Shown: positions 9,456 through 17,426 of the stretch, one piece after another | Numbering within the stretch: the first letter of the stretch is position 1 | Layout of the letters: each line of letters begins with the position of its first letter | From: Cyclobacteriaceae bacterium | Lineage (GTDB): Bacteria; Bacteroidota; Bacteroidia; Cytophagales; Cyclobacteriaceae | Assembly (NCBI GenBank): GCA_019638395.1 | Contig: JAHBTX010000002.1 | Span: forward strand, 806,001-870,000 | Length of the DNA: 64,000 nt | Direction: 5' to 3' | The notes under the pieces: generated by a model | Told to the model about the DNA's origin: nothing | The model's input: only the letters and a program-made list of their open reading frames with translations | Database searches by the model: none | Made by a program: the position numbers and the translations under genes

Positions 9456-9874
9456 TGCGGATTTCGTTTCACGCTGCGGACGTTTCCTTACCTCGCTTTA
9501 ACAAGAAAAAGACAGCCAACTGGATTAAAACCGTTGTTAGTAACTACAAGCCTTCTTTTTCAGAACTCACCTATGTCTTTTGTTCAGATTCATACTTGTT
9601 ATCTATCAACAAAGAGTTTTTGCAGCACAATACACTAACCGACATTATAACCTTCCGGCTTACTCAGGAAGGAGAGCCTATCGAAGCCGAAATTTATATC
9701 AGTGTACAGCGGGTAGAGGAAAATGCAGTTAAGTTCCACGTAAGCACCGACCAAGAGTTGCATAGAGTAATAATTCACGGAGTTTTACATTTGGTGGGCT
9801 TTAAGGATAAGAAACCCGCTGAAAAGGCCTTGATGCGCAAAACAGAAGAAGCTTGCCTATCTTTGCGTAAATAA
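9455..9874 (+). CDS. ybeY: YbeY, endoribonuclease for 16S rRNA maturation
   Basis: The 139-aa product has the UPF0054/YbeY fold signature. YbeY is a metal-dependent RNase needed for 16S rRNA 3'-end maturation and ribosome quality control. The motif reads HGVLHLVGFKDK: the first two zinc-binding His are present, but the third position, usually His in GYDH, is Asp. I recall the same change in Bacteroidota homologues, so it is probably a lineage variant rather than loss of function. It is coupled to the RsbW-like gene by a one-base overlap. A parS site begins two bases after its stop. Confidence 0.9.
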   Translation: MRISFHAADVSLPRFNKKKTANWIKTVVSNYKPSFSELTYVFCSDSYLLSINKEFLQHNTLTDIITFRLTQEGEPIEAEIYISVQRVEENAVKFHVSTDQELHRVIIHGVLHLVGFKDKKPAEKALMRKTEEACLSLRK

Positions 9875-9875
9875 A

Positions 9876-9891
9876 CGTTCCACGTGGAACC
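9876..9891. promoter_or_regulatory. parS-like site 1 (ParB binding)
   Basis: CGTTCCACGTGGAACC contains a perfect 14-bp palindrome, GTTCCACGTGGAAC. It shares the CACGTG core and flanks with the parS consensus TGTTnCACGTGAAACA, differing at the outermost base on each side and at one inner base. It starts two bases after the ybeY stop. Confidence 0.8.
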
Positions 9892-9911
9892 CAGGATTGA
9901 AGTCCATACTT

Positions 9912-9927
9912 TGTTCCACGTGAAACA
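9912..9927. promoter_or_regulatory. parS site 2 (ParB binding), exact consensus
   Basis: TGTTCCACGTGAAACA matches the 16-bp bacterial chromosomal parS consensus at every defined position. Its centre is 36 bp from that of site 1, and both lie in the 66-bp ybeY-mnmG gap. ParB bound here would load ParB-CTP clamps and SMC near the origin. parA and parB are not in this window. Confidence 0.92.
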
Positions 9928-9940
9928 CAATCCCAAAAAG

Positions 9941-11803
9941 ATGTTTCCAGAGTACGATGTAATTGTGGTGGGTGCGGGGCATGCCGGCTGTGAAGCTGCT
10001 GCTGCTGCCGCTAACATGGGTTCCAAAGTTCTTTTGGTAACAATGAACATGAACACAATTGCCCAAATGTCGTGCAACCCCGCAATGGGCGGAGTGGCCA
10101 AAGGGCAGATTGTGCGCGAAATAGATGCCCTGGGTGGTTACTCTGGAATAGTGTCTGACAAATCAATGATTCAGTTCAGAATGCTAAACCTCTCGAAGGG
10201 CCCAGCCATGTGGAGCCCAAGGACCCAAAATGACAGAGTGCTATTCTCGGAACAATGGCGTTTAATGCTTGAGCGAACGCCAAATCTAGATTTCTGGCAA
10301 GAGATGGTAGCCGGATTAGTTGTTAAAGGTAAAAGAGTTGTAGGGGTAAGAACTTCGCTTGGTTTGGAGATAATGGGCAAATCGGTAGTTCTAACTAACG
10401 GAACCTTCCTGAATGGTAAAATTCATATTGGAGAAAAGAACTTTGGTGGTGGCCGGGCGGCAGAACGGGCGGCCACCGGAATAACTGAACAACTGGTTGA
10501 ATTAGGGTTTGAAGCTGGTCGTATGAAAACAGGAACTCCTCCAAGAATAGATGGCCGGAGCTTAAATTATGACCTTATGGAAGAGCAGCCTGGGGACAAT
10601 GAACCGGGCAAGTTCTCATACTCCGATACAAAAGCACCCAACAAACAATTGAGTTGCTGGATCACTTACACCAACGAAAATGTGCATAAACAATTGGAGC
10701 AAGGCTTTGACAGATCGCCCATGTTTCAAGGCCGTATAAAGGGATTGGGGCCCCGCTATTGCCCTTCAATCGAAGATAAAATCAATCGTTTTGCAGAACG
10801 CGAACGCCATCAGATTTTTGTTGAACCTGAAGGCTGGAATACCGTGGAAATCTACGTGAATGGATTCTCTACCTCGCTGCCGGAAGACATACAGTACAAA
10901 GCATTGCGTTTGATACCCGGTTTTGAGAATGCTAAAATGTTCCGTCCAGGTTACGCAATTGAGTATGATTTCTTTCCGCCTACTCAACTAAAGACAACCC
11001 TAGAGACACAACTAATTGATAATCTGTATTTTGCGGGCCAAATCAATGGAACAACCGGTTATGAAGAAGCGGCCTGTCAAGGATTAATGGCTGGAATAAA
11101 CGCGCATAACAAAGTACATAATAAAGAACCTTTCATCTTGAAGCGATCTGAAGCCTACATAGGTGTGTTGATAGATGATCTTGTAAACAAGGGTACACAG
11201 GAGCCATACCGCATGTTTACATCGCGTGCTGAGTACAGGATTTTGTTGCGCCAGGATAACGCAGATTTACGACTAACAGAACTTGGCTACAAGCTTGGTC
11301 TTGCAGATGAATTGCGCTTTGAAAAAATCCTAACCAAGAAAAACACCATGGAACAACTCTCTAAAGCACTTACAGAAATGAGAGCAGAACCAGAAGCTGT
11401 TAACAAAGGTTTGGAGAAATTGGGAACCTCAACTATCACAGAAAAAGTATCAATTGTTTCACTGCTTCGTAGGCCACAGATTGGAATGAACGATTTATCG
11501 AACCTGGATAACGGAATTAAAAAAATCCTCCATCAATTCAGTTATGATGTTCAACAGCAAGTTGAAATCAATCTGAAATATGAATCATATATAGAGCGGG
11601 AGCAAAAGCTTGCCGAAAAAATTGAAAGCTTAGAAAATTATAAAATTCTACCCGATTTTGATTACGACCGGGTAAAAGCATTATCATCTGAGGCGCGGGA
11701 AAAACTTAAACGCATCCGCCCGGAAACAATAGGGCAGATGTCGCGAATAAGTGGAGTATCGCCTGCCGATGTTTCAATCTTAACCGTGTATCTTGGCAAG
11801 TAA
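9941..11803 (+). CDS. mnmG: tRNA uridine-5-carboxymethylaminomethyl modification enzyme MnmG (GidA)
   Basis: MnmG, with MnmE, uses FAD, NADH and methylene-THF to form the cmnm5 modification at wobble U34 of tRNA. The 620-aa product has the expected length. An N-terminal dinucleotide-binding motif VGAGHAGCEAA (from residue 8) is followed by NPAMGGVAKG and, near the C terminus, RIRPETIGQMSRISGVSPAD. An in-frame GTG at 9884 would extend the protein by 19 residues but lies inside a parS site, so the ATG at 9941 was chosen. mnmG is often close to the replication origin, consistent with the parS and oriC-like signals around it. rsmG (gidB) is not adjacent. Confidence 0.96.
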   Translation: MFPEYDVIVVGAGHAGCEAAAAAANMGSKVLLVTMNMNTIAQMSCNPAMGGVAKGQIVREIDALGGYSGIVSDKSMIQFRMLNLSKGPAMWSPRTQNDRVLFSEQWRLMLERTPNLDFWQEMVAGLVVKGKRVVGVRTSLGLEIMGKSVVLTNGTFLNGKIHIGEKNFGGGRAAERAATGITEQLVELGFEAGRMKTGTPPRIDGRSLNYDLMEEQPGDNEPGKFSYSDTKAPNKQLSCWITYTNENVHKQLEQGFDRSPMFQGRIKGLGPRYCPSIEDKINRFAERERHQIFVEPEGWNTVEIYVNGFSTSLPEDIQYKALRLIPGFENAKMFRPGYAIEYDFFPPTQLKTTLETQLIDNLYFAGQINGTTGYEEAACQGLMAGINAHNKVHNKEPFILKRSEAYIGVLIDDLVNKGTQEPYRMFTSRAEYRILLRQDNADLRLTELGYKLGLADELRFEKILTKKNTMEQLSKALTEMRAEPEAVNKGLEKLGTSTITEKVSIVSLLRRPQIGMNDLSNLDNGIKKILHQFSYDVQQQVEINLKYESYIEREQKLAEKIESLENYKILPDFDYDRVKALSSEAREKLKRIRPETIGQMSRISGVSPADVSILTVYLGK

Positions 11804-12688
11804 ATGATACTCGAAACATTGTCGGCCTGCCCGATCTGTCAAAGTACTTCTTTCGCACCATTCATATCGGCTAAAGATTATACCGTTAGTCAACAGGAAT
11901 TCAATATTGTAACATGCCAAAATTGTTCTTTTCGATTTACAAACCCGCGACCAGGCATCAATAACATACAGGCATATTACAAGTCAGAAAAGTATATCTC
12001 GCATACGGTTGGCTCAAAATCAATAATAGATAGGCTATACAGGTTGCTTCGCACTTATACCCTTAAGTGGAAATACGAACTTATTAATGAATTTTCAGAT
12101 GAAAAAACGCTACTCGACTACGGGTGCGGAACAGGAAACTTCCTTTCATACGTGCAGCATAAAGGATGGAATGTTACCGGGGTAGAGCCAGCGCAAGAAG
12201 CACGTGCAATAGCCAAACAAAAAGCCACTATATACGAACAACTTGAAACAATAGAACAAAAATATTCAATAGTTACGCTTTGGCATGTGTTAGAACATGT
12301 GCATAACCTAACAACAACTTTACAGGAATTGAAAAAAAAACTTACACGTTCTGGCACCATTTTTATAGCTGTTCCAAATTATAAAAGTGCAGACGCACAA
12401 TTATACAAACAGCACTGGGCCGCATACGATGTTCCCCGGCACTTGTGGCACTTCGATAAAGGGGTTATGAATAATATACTTATGCAAACAGGTTTTGAAG
12501 TAAAAAAAATTATCCCAATGAAATTAGATGCTTACTATGTTGCGCTTTTAAGCGAAGGTTATAAAAACCCTCACACCATGCAGTTATTAAACTATATAAA
12601 CGCGCTTAAAAATGGCTGGCTATCTAACCATCAAGCCAAAGAGACTGGCGAGTATTCAAGTTTAATCTACATCGCGCAACACACGTGA
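11804..12688 (+). CDS. Class I SAM-dependent methyltransferase with N-terminal zinc-ribbon-like segment
   Basis: The 294-aa protein begins with two CxxC knuckles (CPICQS and CQNCSF), then a YYxSEKYISH segment. A Rossmann methyltransferase domain follows with motif I LDYGCGTGNFL and acidic motif II GVEPA. This arrangement is common in methyltransferases of cell-surface sugar or small-molecule pathways, but the substrate cannot be told. The ATG follows the mnmG TAA with no gap. The last four bases overlap the GTG start of the next gene, so these genes form one operon. Confidence 0.85.
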   Translation: MILETLSACPICQSTSFAPFISAKDYTVSQQEFNIVTCQNCSFRFTNPRPGINNIQAYYKSEKYISHTVGSKSIIDRLYRLLRTYTLKWKYELINEFSDEKTLLDYGCGTGNFLSYVQHKGWNVTGVEPAQEARAIAKQKATIYEQLETIEQKYSIVTLWHVLEHVHNLTTTLQELKKKLTRSGTIFIAVPNYKSADAQLYKQHWAAYDVPRHLWHFDKGVMNNILMQTGFEVKKIIPMKLDAYYVALLSEGYKNPHTMQLLNYINALKNGWLSNHQAKETGEYSSLIYIAQHT

Positions 12689-14295
12689 AACGCCTGCTAC
12701 CGCTTATTGCTATCCTGGCAGGCTGTGCTAGTGTTACCTCCCCAACCGGAGGACCCAAAGACGATACACCACCTGAACTTATAAACGCTTATCCGGCTAA
12801 CAACCAAAAAAACTTTAATGGTAAAGAAATAGAACTCACATTTAGTGAGATGATTAAACTAAAAGACCCAAAGGAAGAAATTCTGATTACACCCTCACCC
12901 GGAAAGGATACCAAATTTCTAGTTAAGAAAAATAAGCTAGTTATAGAACCAGAGTTTCCCTGGCAAGAAAATACAACCTATAGTTTAAACTTTCGCGATG
13001 GCGTTCAAGACCTGAATGAAGGTAACCCGGCAGAAAATTTACGGTTGGCATTTAGTACCGGTCCGATCATTGATTCCCTAAGTATTTCAGGAGCAGTAAA
13101 GGAAACATTCTCAGAGAAAACACCAGAAAAAATTACGGTAGCACTTTACCAACAAGACACATTTAACATCTTTAACCACATGCCCACATACTTTACCAAA
13201 AGTAACAAAGAGGGCAAATTTGTTATTCCTAACCTGAAATCCGGTAAATATTACGTATATGCTTTTGATGACAAAAATAAAAACCTAAAAGTTGATAGTA
13301 AAACAGAAAAGTTTGCATTTAAAGTAGATCCTATTCTGGTAAATCAAAACAAAGATTCTGTGATATTAACTCTTATACGAATAGATGCCAGACCCCTACA
13401 ACTAACTGCAGTGCGTCATACCGAAAAAACCTCGCGGGTGCGTTTTAACAAGGGAATCGATTCCCTTGCTGTAAAAAGTGAAAAATCGGTAAACTACTTT
13501 TTTGGAGATAACAGCAGCGAACTAATCTTCCAGCACAACCTTATAAATGCAGATTCAATTAAGATAAAATTACTTGCTGTTGATAGCATTGGCCAGCAGA
13601 TTGACTCAACTTTCTTTATCAAAAGAAGCGAAACCAAAATCCCTGTAGAAACATTTGCTCTTAAAGAATCTGCTTCAACTTACAACCATAACAAGAGAAT
13701 CTACACACACAAGATTACCTACAACAAAACGCTAAGTCACCTAATACCTGATAGTATATACATTCGTATCGATTCCGCTACAAGATTACCAATACCCCTT
13801 TCCAACATAGCAATCGACACAATCCGCCACATACTTCAACTTGAAACACCCGCTATTCCAACCGACACCTCCAAATCAAACAACAAACATCCAATTGCAT
13901 TAATCTTAGCCAAAGCCGCATTTATAACAACAGAACAAGACTCGTCCAAACGCATTGTTAAAGACATTAAGTTCGAAAAAGAGGAAGATAACGGTATGGT
14001 AAGTATAAAGGTAATTACGGCTGAAAAAAATTTTATTGTTCAGCTACTATCAGCAGATGACAAAGTGTTCGATGAAATAATAAATGTAAAAGAACACACC
14101 TTCAGGTTTGTTAAACCGAATGAATATAAACTACGTGTTATCATAGACACAAATGGAAATGGCAAATGGGATGCAGGAAACTTTTTTAAACGCAACGAAC
14201 CCGAAAAAACACTGTACTACCAATCAGATGAAGCAAAATATTCATTTCCTATCAGGGCAAATTGGGAATATGGGCCGTTGCTGCTAAGATTCTGA
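12685..14295 (+). CDS. Ig-like domain lipoprotein, 536 aa
   Basis: The product starts at GTG (GTGA overlap with the previous stop) and has a short lipoprotein signal, MKRLLPLIAILAGC, with Cys14. A PTGGPKDDTPP linker leads into a bacterial Ig-like domain (Ig_5 type; PPELINAYPANNQKNFNGKEIELTFSE region). A carboxypeptidase-regulatory-like repeat (FVIPNLKSGKYYVYAFDDKNKN) and a C-terminal DTNGNGKWDAG motif follow. This matches a widespread Bacteroidota family of outer-membrane lipoproteins of unknown role. No other ATG gives the signal peptide, which supports GTG. It is the last gene before the oriC-like block. Confidence 0.85.
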   Translation: MKRLLPLIAILAGCASVTSPTGGPKDDTPPELINAYPANNQKNFNGKEIELTFSEMIKLKDPKEEILITPSPGKDTKFLVKKNKLVIEPEFPWQENTTYSLNFRDGVQDLNEGNPAENLRLAFSTGPIIDSLSISGAVKETFSEKTPEKITVALYQQDTFNIFNHMPTYFTKSNKEGKFVIPNLKSGKYYVYAFDDKNKNLKVDSKTEKFAFKVDPILVNQNKDSVILTLIRIDARPLQLTAVRHTEKTSRVRFNKGIDSLAVKSEKSVNYFFGDNSSELIFQHNLINADSIKIKLLAVDSIGQQIDSTFFIKRSETKIPVETFALKESASTYNHNKRIYTHKITYNKTLSHLIPDSIYIRIDSATRLPIPLSNIAIDTIRHILQLETPAIPTDTSKSNNKHPIALILAKAAFITTEQDSSKRIVKDIKFEKEEDNGMVSIKVITAEKNFIVQLLSADDKVFDEIINVKEHTFRFVKPNEYKLRVIIDTNGNGKWDAGNFFKRNEPEKTLYYQSDEAKYSFPIRANWEYGPLLLRF

Positions 14296-14310
14296 ACAAC
14301 TTGTTAAAGC

Positions 14311-14319
14311 TGTGGATAA
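14311..14319 (-). promoter_or_regulatory. DnaA box, perfect consensus
   Basis: TGTGGATAA, i.e. TTATCCACA on the minus strand, 16 bp after the lipoprotein stop codon. Confidence 0.75.
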
Positions 14320-14551
14320 CCTGCGAGCTTATCACCAAGACTTAGCAAAAACCACTAAAACACGGGATAAAATGTTAAAATTAACAATCATACAACCCTT
14401 ATCCACCACCTGTTGAAAACATCAAACCAACCATACACAAATCCAAAACTATGTTCACAAAATTTAATTACCTTCGAAATCGGGCCATTAAAGCAGAAAG
14501 TAATTAATAATATATCCACAAAATCGACACCTACCGTTTAAAGACAGTACG

Positions 14552-14560
14552 TTATCCACA
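14552..14560 (+). promoter_or_regulatory. DnaA box, perfect consensus, next to A/T tract
   Basis: TTATCCACA ends one base before the annotated ATG of the TPR gene and 10 bp before the A/T tract. This is the box-to-DUE spacing style seen in bacterial origins. Confidence 0.75.
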
Positions 14561-14561
14561 T

Positions 14562-16616
14562 ATGCACAGGAATAAGTATTATTATTTAAATTTTAAATAT
14601 TATATAATAAGAATACAAGCCGCCTTATTATGTGCATTACTTTATTCTCAAATTTTTGCTCAGGATACTCAAGAAATACAAATTGCGAACGAATACATAC
14701 TGAAGGGCGAAAAAGAAAAGGCAATTGCACTGTATGAACAACTGGCAAAAAAAAATGAAAACATTGCGCTTATCCACAATAACTACTTTAATCTGCTGCT
14801 TGATGCTGGCCGTTTTACACAAGCTGAGGATTATATTGAGAAAATTATTAAACGAGACGCCCGGCTTACTTATCGGCTTGACCTCGGCATTGTTTATACC
14901 CGATCGGGCGATATTACTAAAGCCGATAAGTATTTTCGTGCCTTTATCAAAGCACAAGGTGAAGATGCTTACAGACTTAAAACCATTGCCGATTACCTGG
15001 CAGCCCGCAACCACATTGAGTATGCTATATTAGCTTTGCAACAGGCGAGGCAATCAGCTGGAAATAACCTCTACACACTTGAACTTGCCAACCTGTATCG
15101 TATTGCCGGTAAACGCGACCAGATGGTACACGAATACCTCAACTATGTAACGCAAACCCCGGCCAATATCAGCTATGTAAAAAACCTCATGCAAATTCTG
15201 CTATCAAAGCCTGAGGAATTGGAAGCACTTGAAAAACTTTTATACGATAAAGTTCAACAAAATCAGAATTCAGAAGTTTTTGCCGATTTATTGATATGGG
15301 TAAACCTGCAGCAAAAAAACTTTTATGGTGCATTTATTCAGGCACGCGCATTTGACAAACGCTTTAAAAAAGATCAGTCCAAAACGCTGGAGATAGCGCA
15401 AGTAGCATTAAACAATAACGATTATAATACTGCAGATAAAGCCTACAGTTTTCTTATTAAAGAATATGCAGGAACAGCCAGCGAACTTCCTGCGCGCTTG
15501 GGTTTAATTCAGGCACACGAAGCAAAGGTTAAAAGAAGCTATCCGGTAAACCGGGATTCTGTTAATTACCTGATTACCCAATATCAGAATTTTCGCACCA
15601 GCTATCCCGATCATCCTAATTCATTTGAAGCACATCTGAGTCAGGCCTTGTTATATGCTTATTACCTCGATCAGAAAGATTCGGCTGTGGCCAGCTTAAA
15701 TCGATTGATTGTAAACACAAAAATTTCACCAAATTTAAAAGCAAAGGCAAAAATTGAGTTGGGCGATATTTATTTGCTGAAAGAAGAACCGTGGGAAGCC
15801 ACCCTGCTTTATTCGCAAGTAGAAAAATCGCAGCGCGAAACACCCTTAGGCTATGAGGCTAAGTTGCGAAATGCCAAGCTCTCTTATTTTAAGGGCGAAT
15901 TTTTATTGGCACAGGAGCACCTGGATATTTTGAAGCAGGCAACTTCGCGCGAAATAGCAAACGATGCTATTGAATTAAGTATGCGCATAAAGGAAAATAC
16001 CTTTTACGATCCGGATGGTTCTGCGTTGAAAGAATTTGCTTCAATTGAATTACTGGTGGCACAAAACAAAAATGAACAGGCATTGCAACGTTTGAAAAAT
16101 TTTACGGTTGTGCGAAAAGTAAAGATGAACCGTGAAGAAGCCATTCGAAAAAATCTTTGGTCGCCCGATAAACAACTTACACAACAACAACTGGAGGAAT
16201 TAAAGAAAGTAATAGAGCGAAATAAGGAGAACATAGCAAACGATATGTTTAATGATATTGCAAGTACTGATTCGGTTTGGGTAGATGAAATTGTAAATAC
16301 CGATCAACTGGGAATAAAAGACGATGTGTATTGGTTAGAAGCAAACCTGCGTATGAAGCGTGGAGAATTTGAAGTGGCCAACGCGCTGTTAGAAAAAATA
16401 CTTACCGAATTTGGTGAAGATATTCTGGCCGATGATGCTTACTTTTTACAAGGCGAATTGCAAGAGCGCCATCTCAAAAACAAAGACAAGGCCATGGAAA
16501 TCTACCGCGAATTTTTAAATAAGTTTCCGGGTAGTGTGTTTGCTGCCGAAGCCCGAAAACGCTACCGTACGTTGCGTGGCGATTTTACAGAAGCCGAACC
16601 CACACCAAAGTTTTAA
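14562..16616 (+). CDS. Secreted tetratricopeptide repeat protein, 684 aa
   Basis: The product has an N-terminal export signal (RIQAALLCALLYSQIFAQ) preceded by an odd Tyr/Asn-rich stretch encoded by the A/T tract. From about residue 35 it is a solenoid of TPR and Sel1-like helical repeats through the end, including an outer-membrane-assembly-like C terminus (DDAYFLQGELQERHLKNKDKAMEIYREFL...FPGSVFAAEARKRYR). It is probably a periplasmic scaffold; no catalytic motif is seen. The ATG at 14562 directly follows a DnaA box, and no nearer ATG would keep the signal peptide, so the start is likely but not certain. The GDPD gene follows after 3 bp. Confidence 0.8.
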   Translation: MHRNKYYYLNFKYYIIRIQAALLCALLYSQIFAQDTQEIQIANEYILKGEKEKAIALYEQLAKKNENIALIHNNYFNLLLDAGRFTQAEDYIEKIIKRDARLTYRLDLGIVYTRSGDITKADKYFRAFIKAQGEDAYRLKTIADYLAARNHIEYAILALQQARQSAGNNLYTLELANLYRIAGKRDQMVHEYLNYVTQTPANISYVKNLMQILLSKPEELEALEKLLYDKVQQNQNSEVFADLLIWVNLQQKNFYGAFIQARAFDKRFKKDQSKTLEIAQVALNNNDYNTADKAYSFLIKEYAGTASELPARLGLIQAHEAKVKRSYPVNRDSVNYLITQYQNFRTSYPDHPNSFEAHLSQALLYAYYLDQKDSAVASLNRLIVNTKISPNLKAKAKIELGDIYLLKEEPWEATLLYSQVEKSQRETPLGYEAKLRNAKLSYFKGEFLLAQEHLDILKQATSREIANDAIELSMRIKENTFYDPDGSALKEFASIELLVAQNKNEQALQRLKNFTVVRKVKMNREEAIRKNLWSPDKQLTQQQLEELKKVIERNKENIANDMFNDIASTDSVWVDEIVNTDQLGIKDDVYWLEANLRMKRGEFEVANALLEKILTEFGEDILADDAYFLQGELQERHLKNKDKAMEIYREFLNKFPGSVFAAEARKRYRTLRGDFTEAEPTPKF
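14571..14610. other. A/T tract, possible DNA unwinding element
   Basis: 39 of 40 bases are A or T, with overlapping TTTAAATTTTAAATATT-like self-complementary runs. The tract also encodes residues 4-17 of the TPR protein (Asn, Tyr, Leu, Phe, Lys, Ile only), an unusual composition ahead of a signal-peptide core. A dual coding/DUE role is inferred. Confidence 0.6.
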
Positions 16617-16619
16617 GCT

Positions 16620-17420
16620 GTGCTTCGCATCATTTTACTTGGCGTTTTCTTTTCGATACAGTTCATTACAAACGCGCAGGTAAAAATAACAGGCCATCGC
16701 GGTGGTTACTATTCGCAATATCCCGAAAGTTCAGTATCACTTTTTCAATTTCTGTCCGAAAAGTTTAAACCTGATACGATCATTATCGAAATAGATTTAC
16801 GAACCAGCAAAGACAAAACGCTTTATGTATTGCACGATGAAACACTTGATCGGACAACCACTGGCTCCGGAAAAATTAGTGATAAGACCGATGCTGAGCT
16901 GAACAAACTTCGGCTCAAAACAATAAATAACGCTGTGGCTGATCAGCCCATTCCAACATTTGATGCCGTATTAAACTTTATCCGAGCGCGCAACATCAAC
17001 CTGATGTTGGACATCAAAGAACCGATTCATCAGCAAGTTCTGGAGTTGGTGAAGAAACATAAATTAGAAAACCGCGTGCTGGTGCTAACATTCCGAAAAG
17101 ATTACACCCGGTTGGTTGCAGAGAATTATCCTCAGGTTCTGCTATCGACATTAATCGAAACGGAAGAAGACTTTAGTTTCGTAAGAAATCTCCCGCATCA
17201 ACTCAACAAGCGAATTGCGTATGTAAATGCCAAAACACCGGTTGAGTTATTGACCCGCCTTCGGACAGAAAGGATTCTGATTATGGCCGATGTTAGTGAG
17301 TACGTGCGCAACAATGGAAAACCCCTCCATGCCAACGCGTACAAAACCAAAGTGCAACAGCAACAATTAGATATTCTCATTTCGGATTTTCCTCTTGAGG
17401 CGCGGGCAGATTTGAAGTAA
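16620..17420 (+). CDS. Secreted glycerophosphodiester phosphodiesterase
   Basis: The 266-aa product has a signal peptide (MLRIILLGVFFSIQFITNAQ) and a GDPD TIM-barrel. The catalytic signature is complete: His26-Arg27 in GHRGG, Glu57 and Asp59 in IEIDLR, and His72 in LHDETLDRTT. The enzyme hydrolyses deacylated phospholipid head groups to glycerol-3-phosphate and an alcohol in the periplasm. The start is GTG; no other start keeps both signal peptide and HRG motif. It lies 3 bp after the TPR gene and probably shares its transcript. Confidence 0.9.
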   Translation: MLRIILLGVFFSIQFITNAQVKITGHRGGYYSQYPESSVSLFQFLSEKFKPDTIIIEIDLRTSKDKTLYVLHDETLDRTTTGSGKISDKTDAELNKLRLKTINNAVADQPIPTFDAVLNFIRARNINLMLDIKEPIHQQVLELVKKHKLENRVLVLTFRKDYTRLVAENYPQVLLSTLIETEEDFSFVRNLPHQLNKRIAYVNAKTPVELLTRLRTERILIMADVSEYVRNNGKPLHANAYKTKVQQQQLDILISDFPLEARADLK

Positions 17421-17426
17421 TTGATT

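Larger units (their letters stand above)
14296..14625. other. Candidate chromosomal replication origin (oriC)
   Basis: The 266-bp gene-free block plus the first codons of the next gene look like an oriC. DnaA boxes: TGTGGATAA at 14311-14319 (perfect, minus orientation), TTATCCACC at 14399-14407 (one mismatch), ATATCCACA at 14512-14520 (one mismatch) and TTATCCACA at 14552-14560 (perfect). An A/T tract that could unwind follows directly at 14571-14610. dnaA is not in the window. The two parS sites about 4.6 kb away support an origin-proximal location. The sequence shows the motifs; the function is inferred. Confidence 0.7.

Noticed and set aside
9884-9940. GTG start extending MnmG by 19 residues
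   Set aside because: It lies inside a parS site, and the usual MnmG N terminus begins at the ATG at 9941.
12681-12691. CACGTGAAAC resembling half of a parS site
   Set aside because: Only one arm matches; the left arm (CAACA) does not pair. It also spans the GTG start and coding sequence of the lipoprotein gene.
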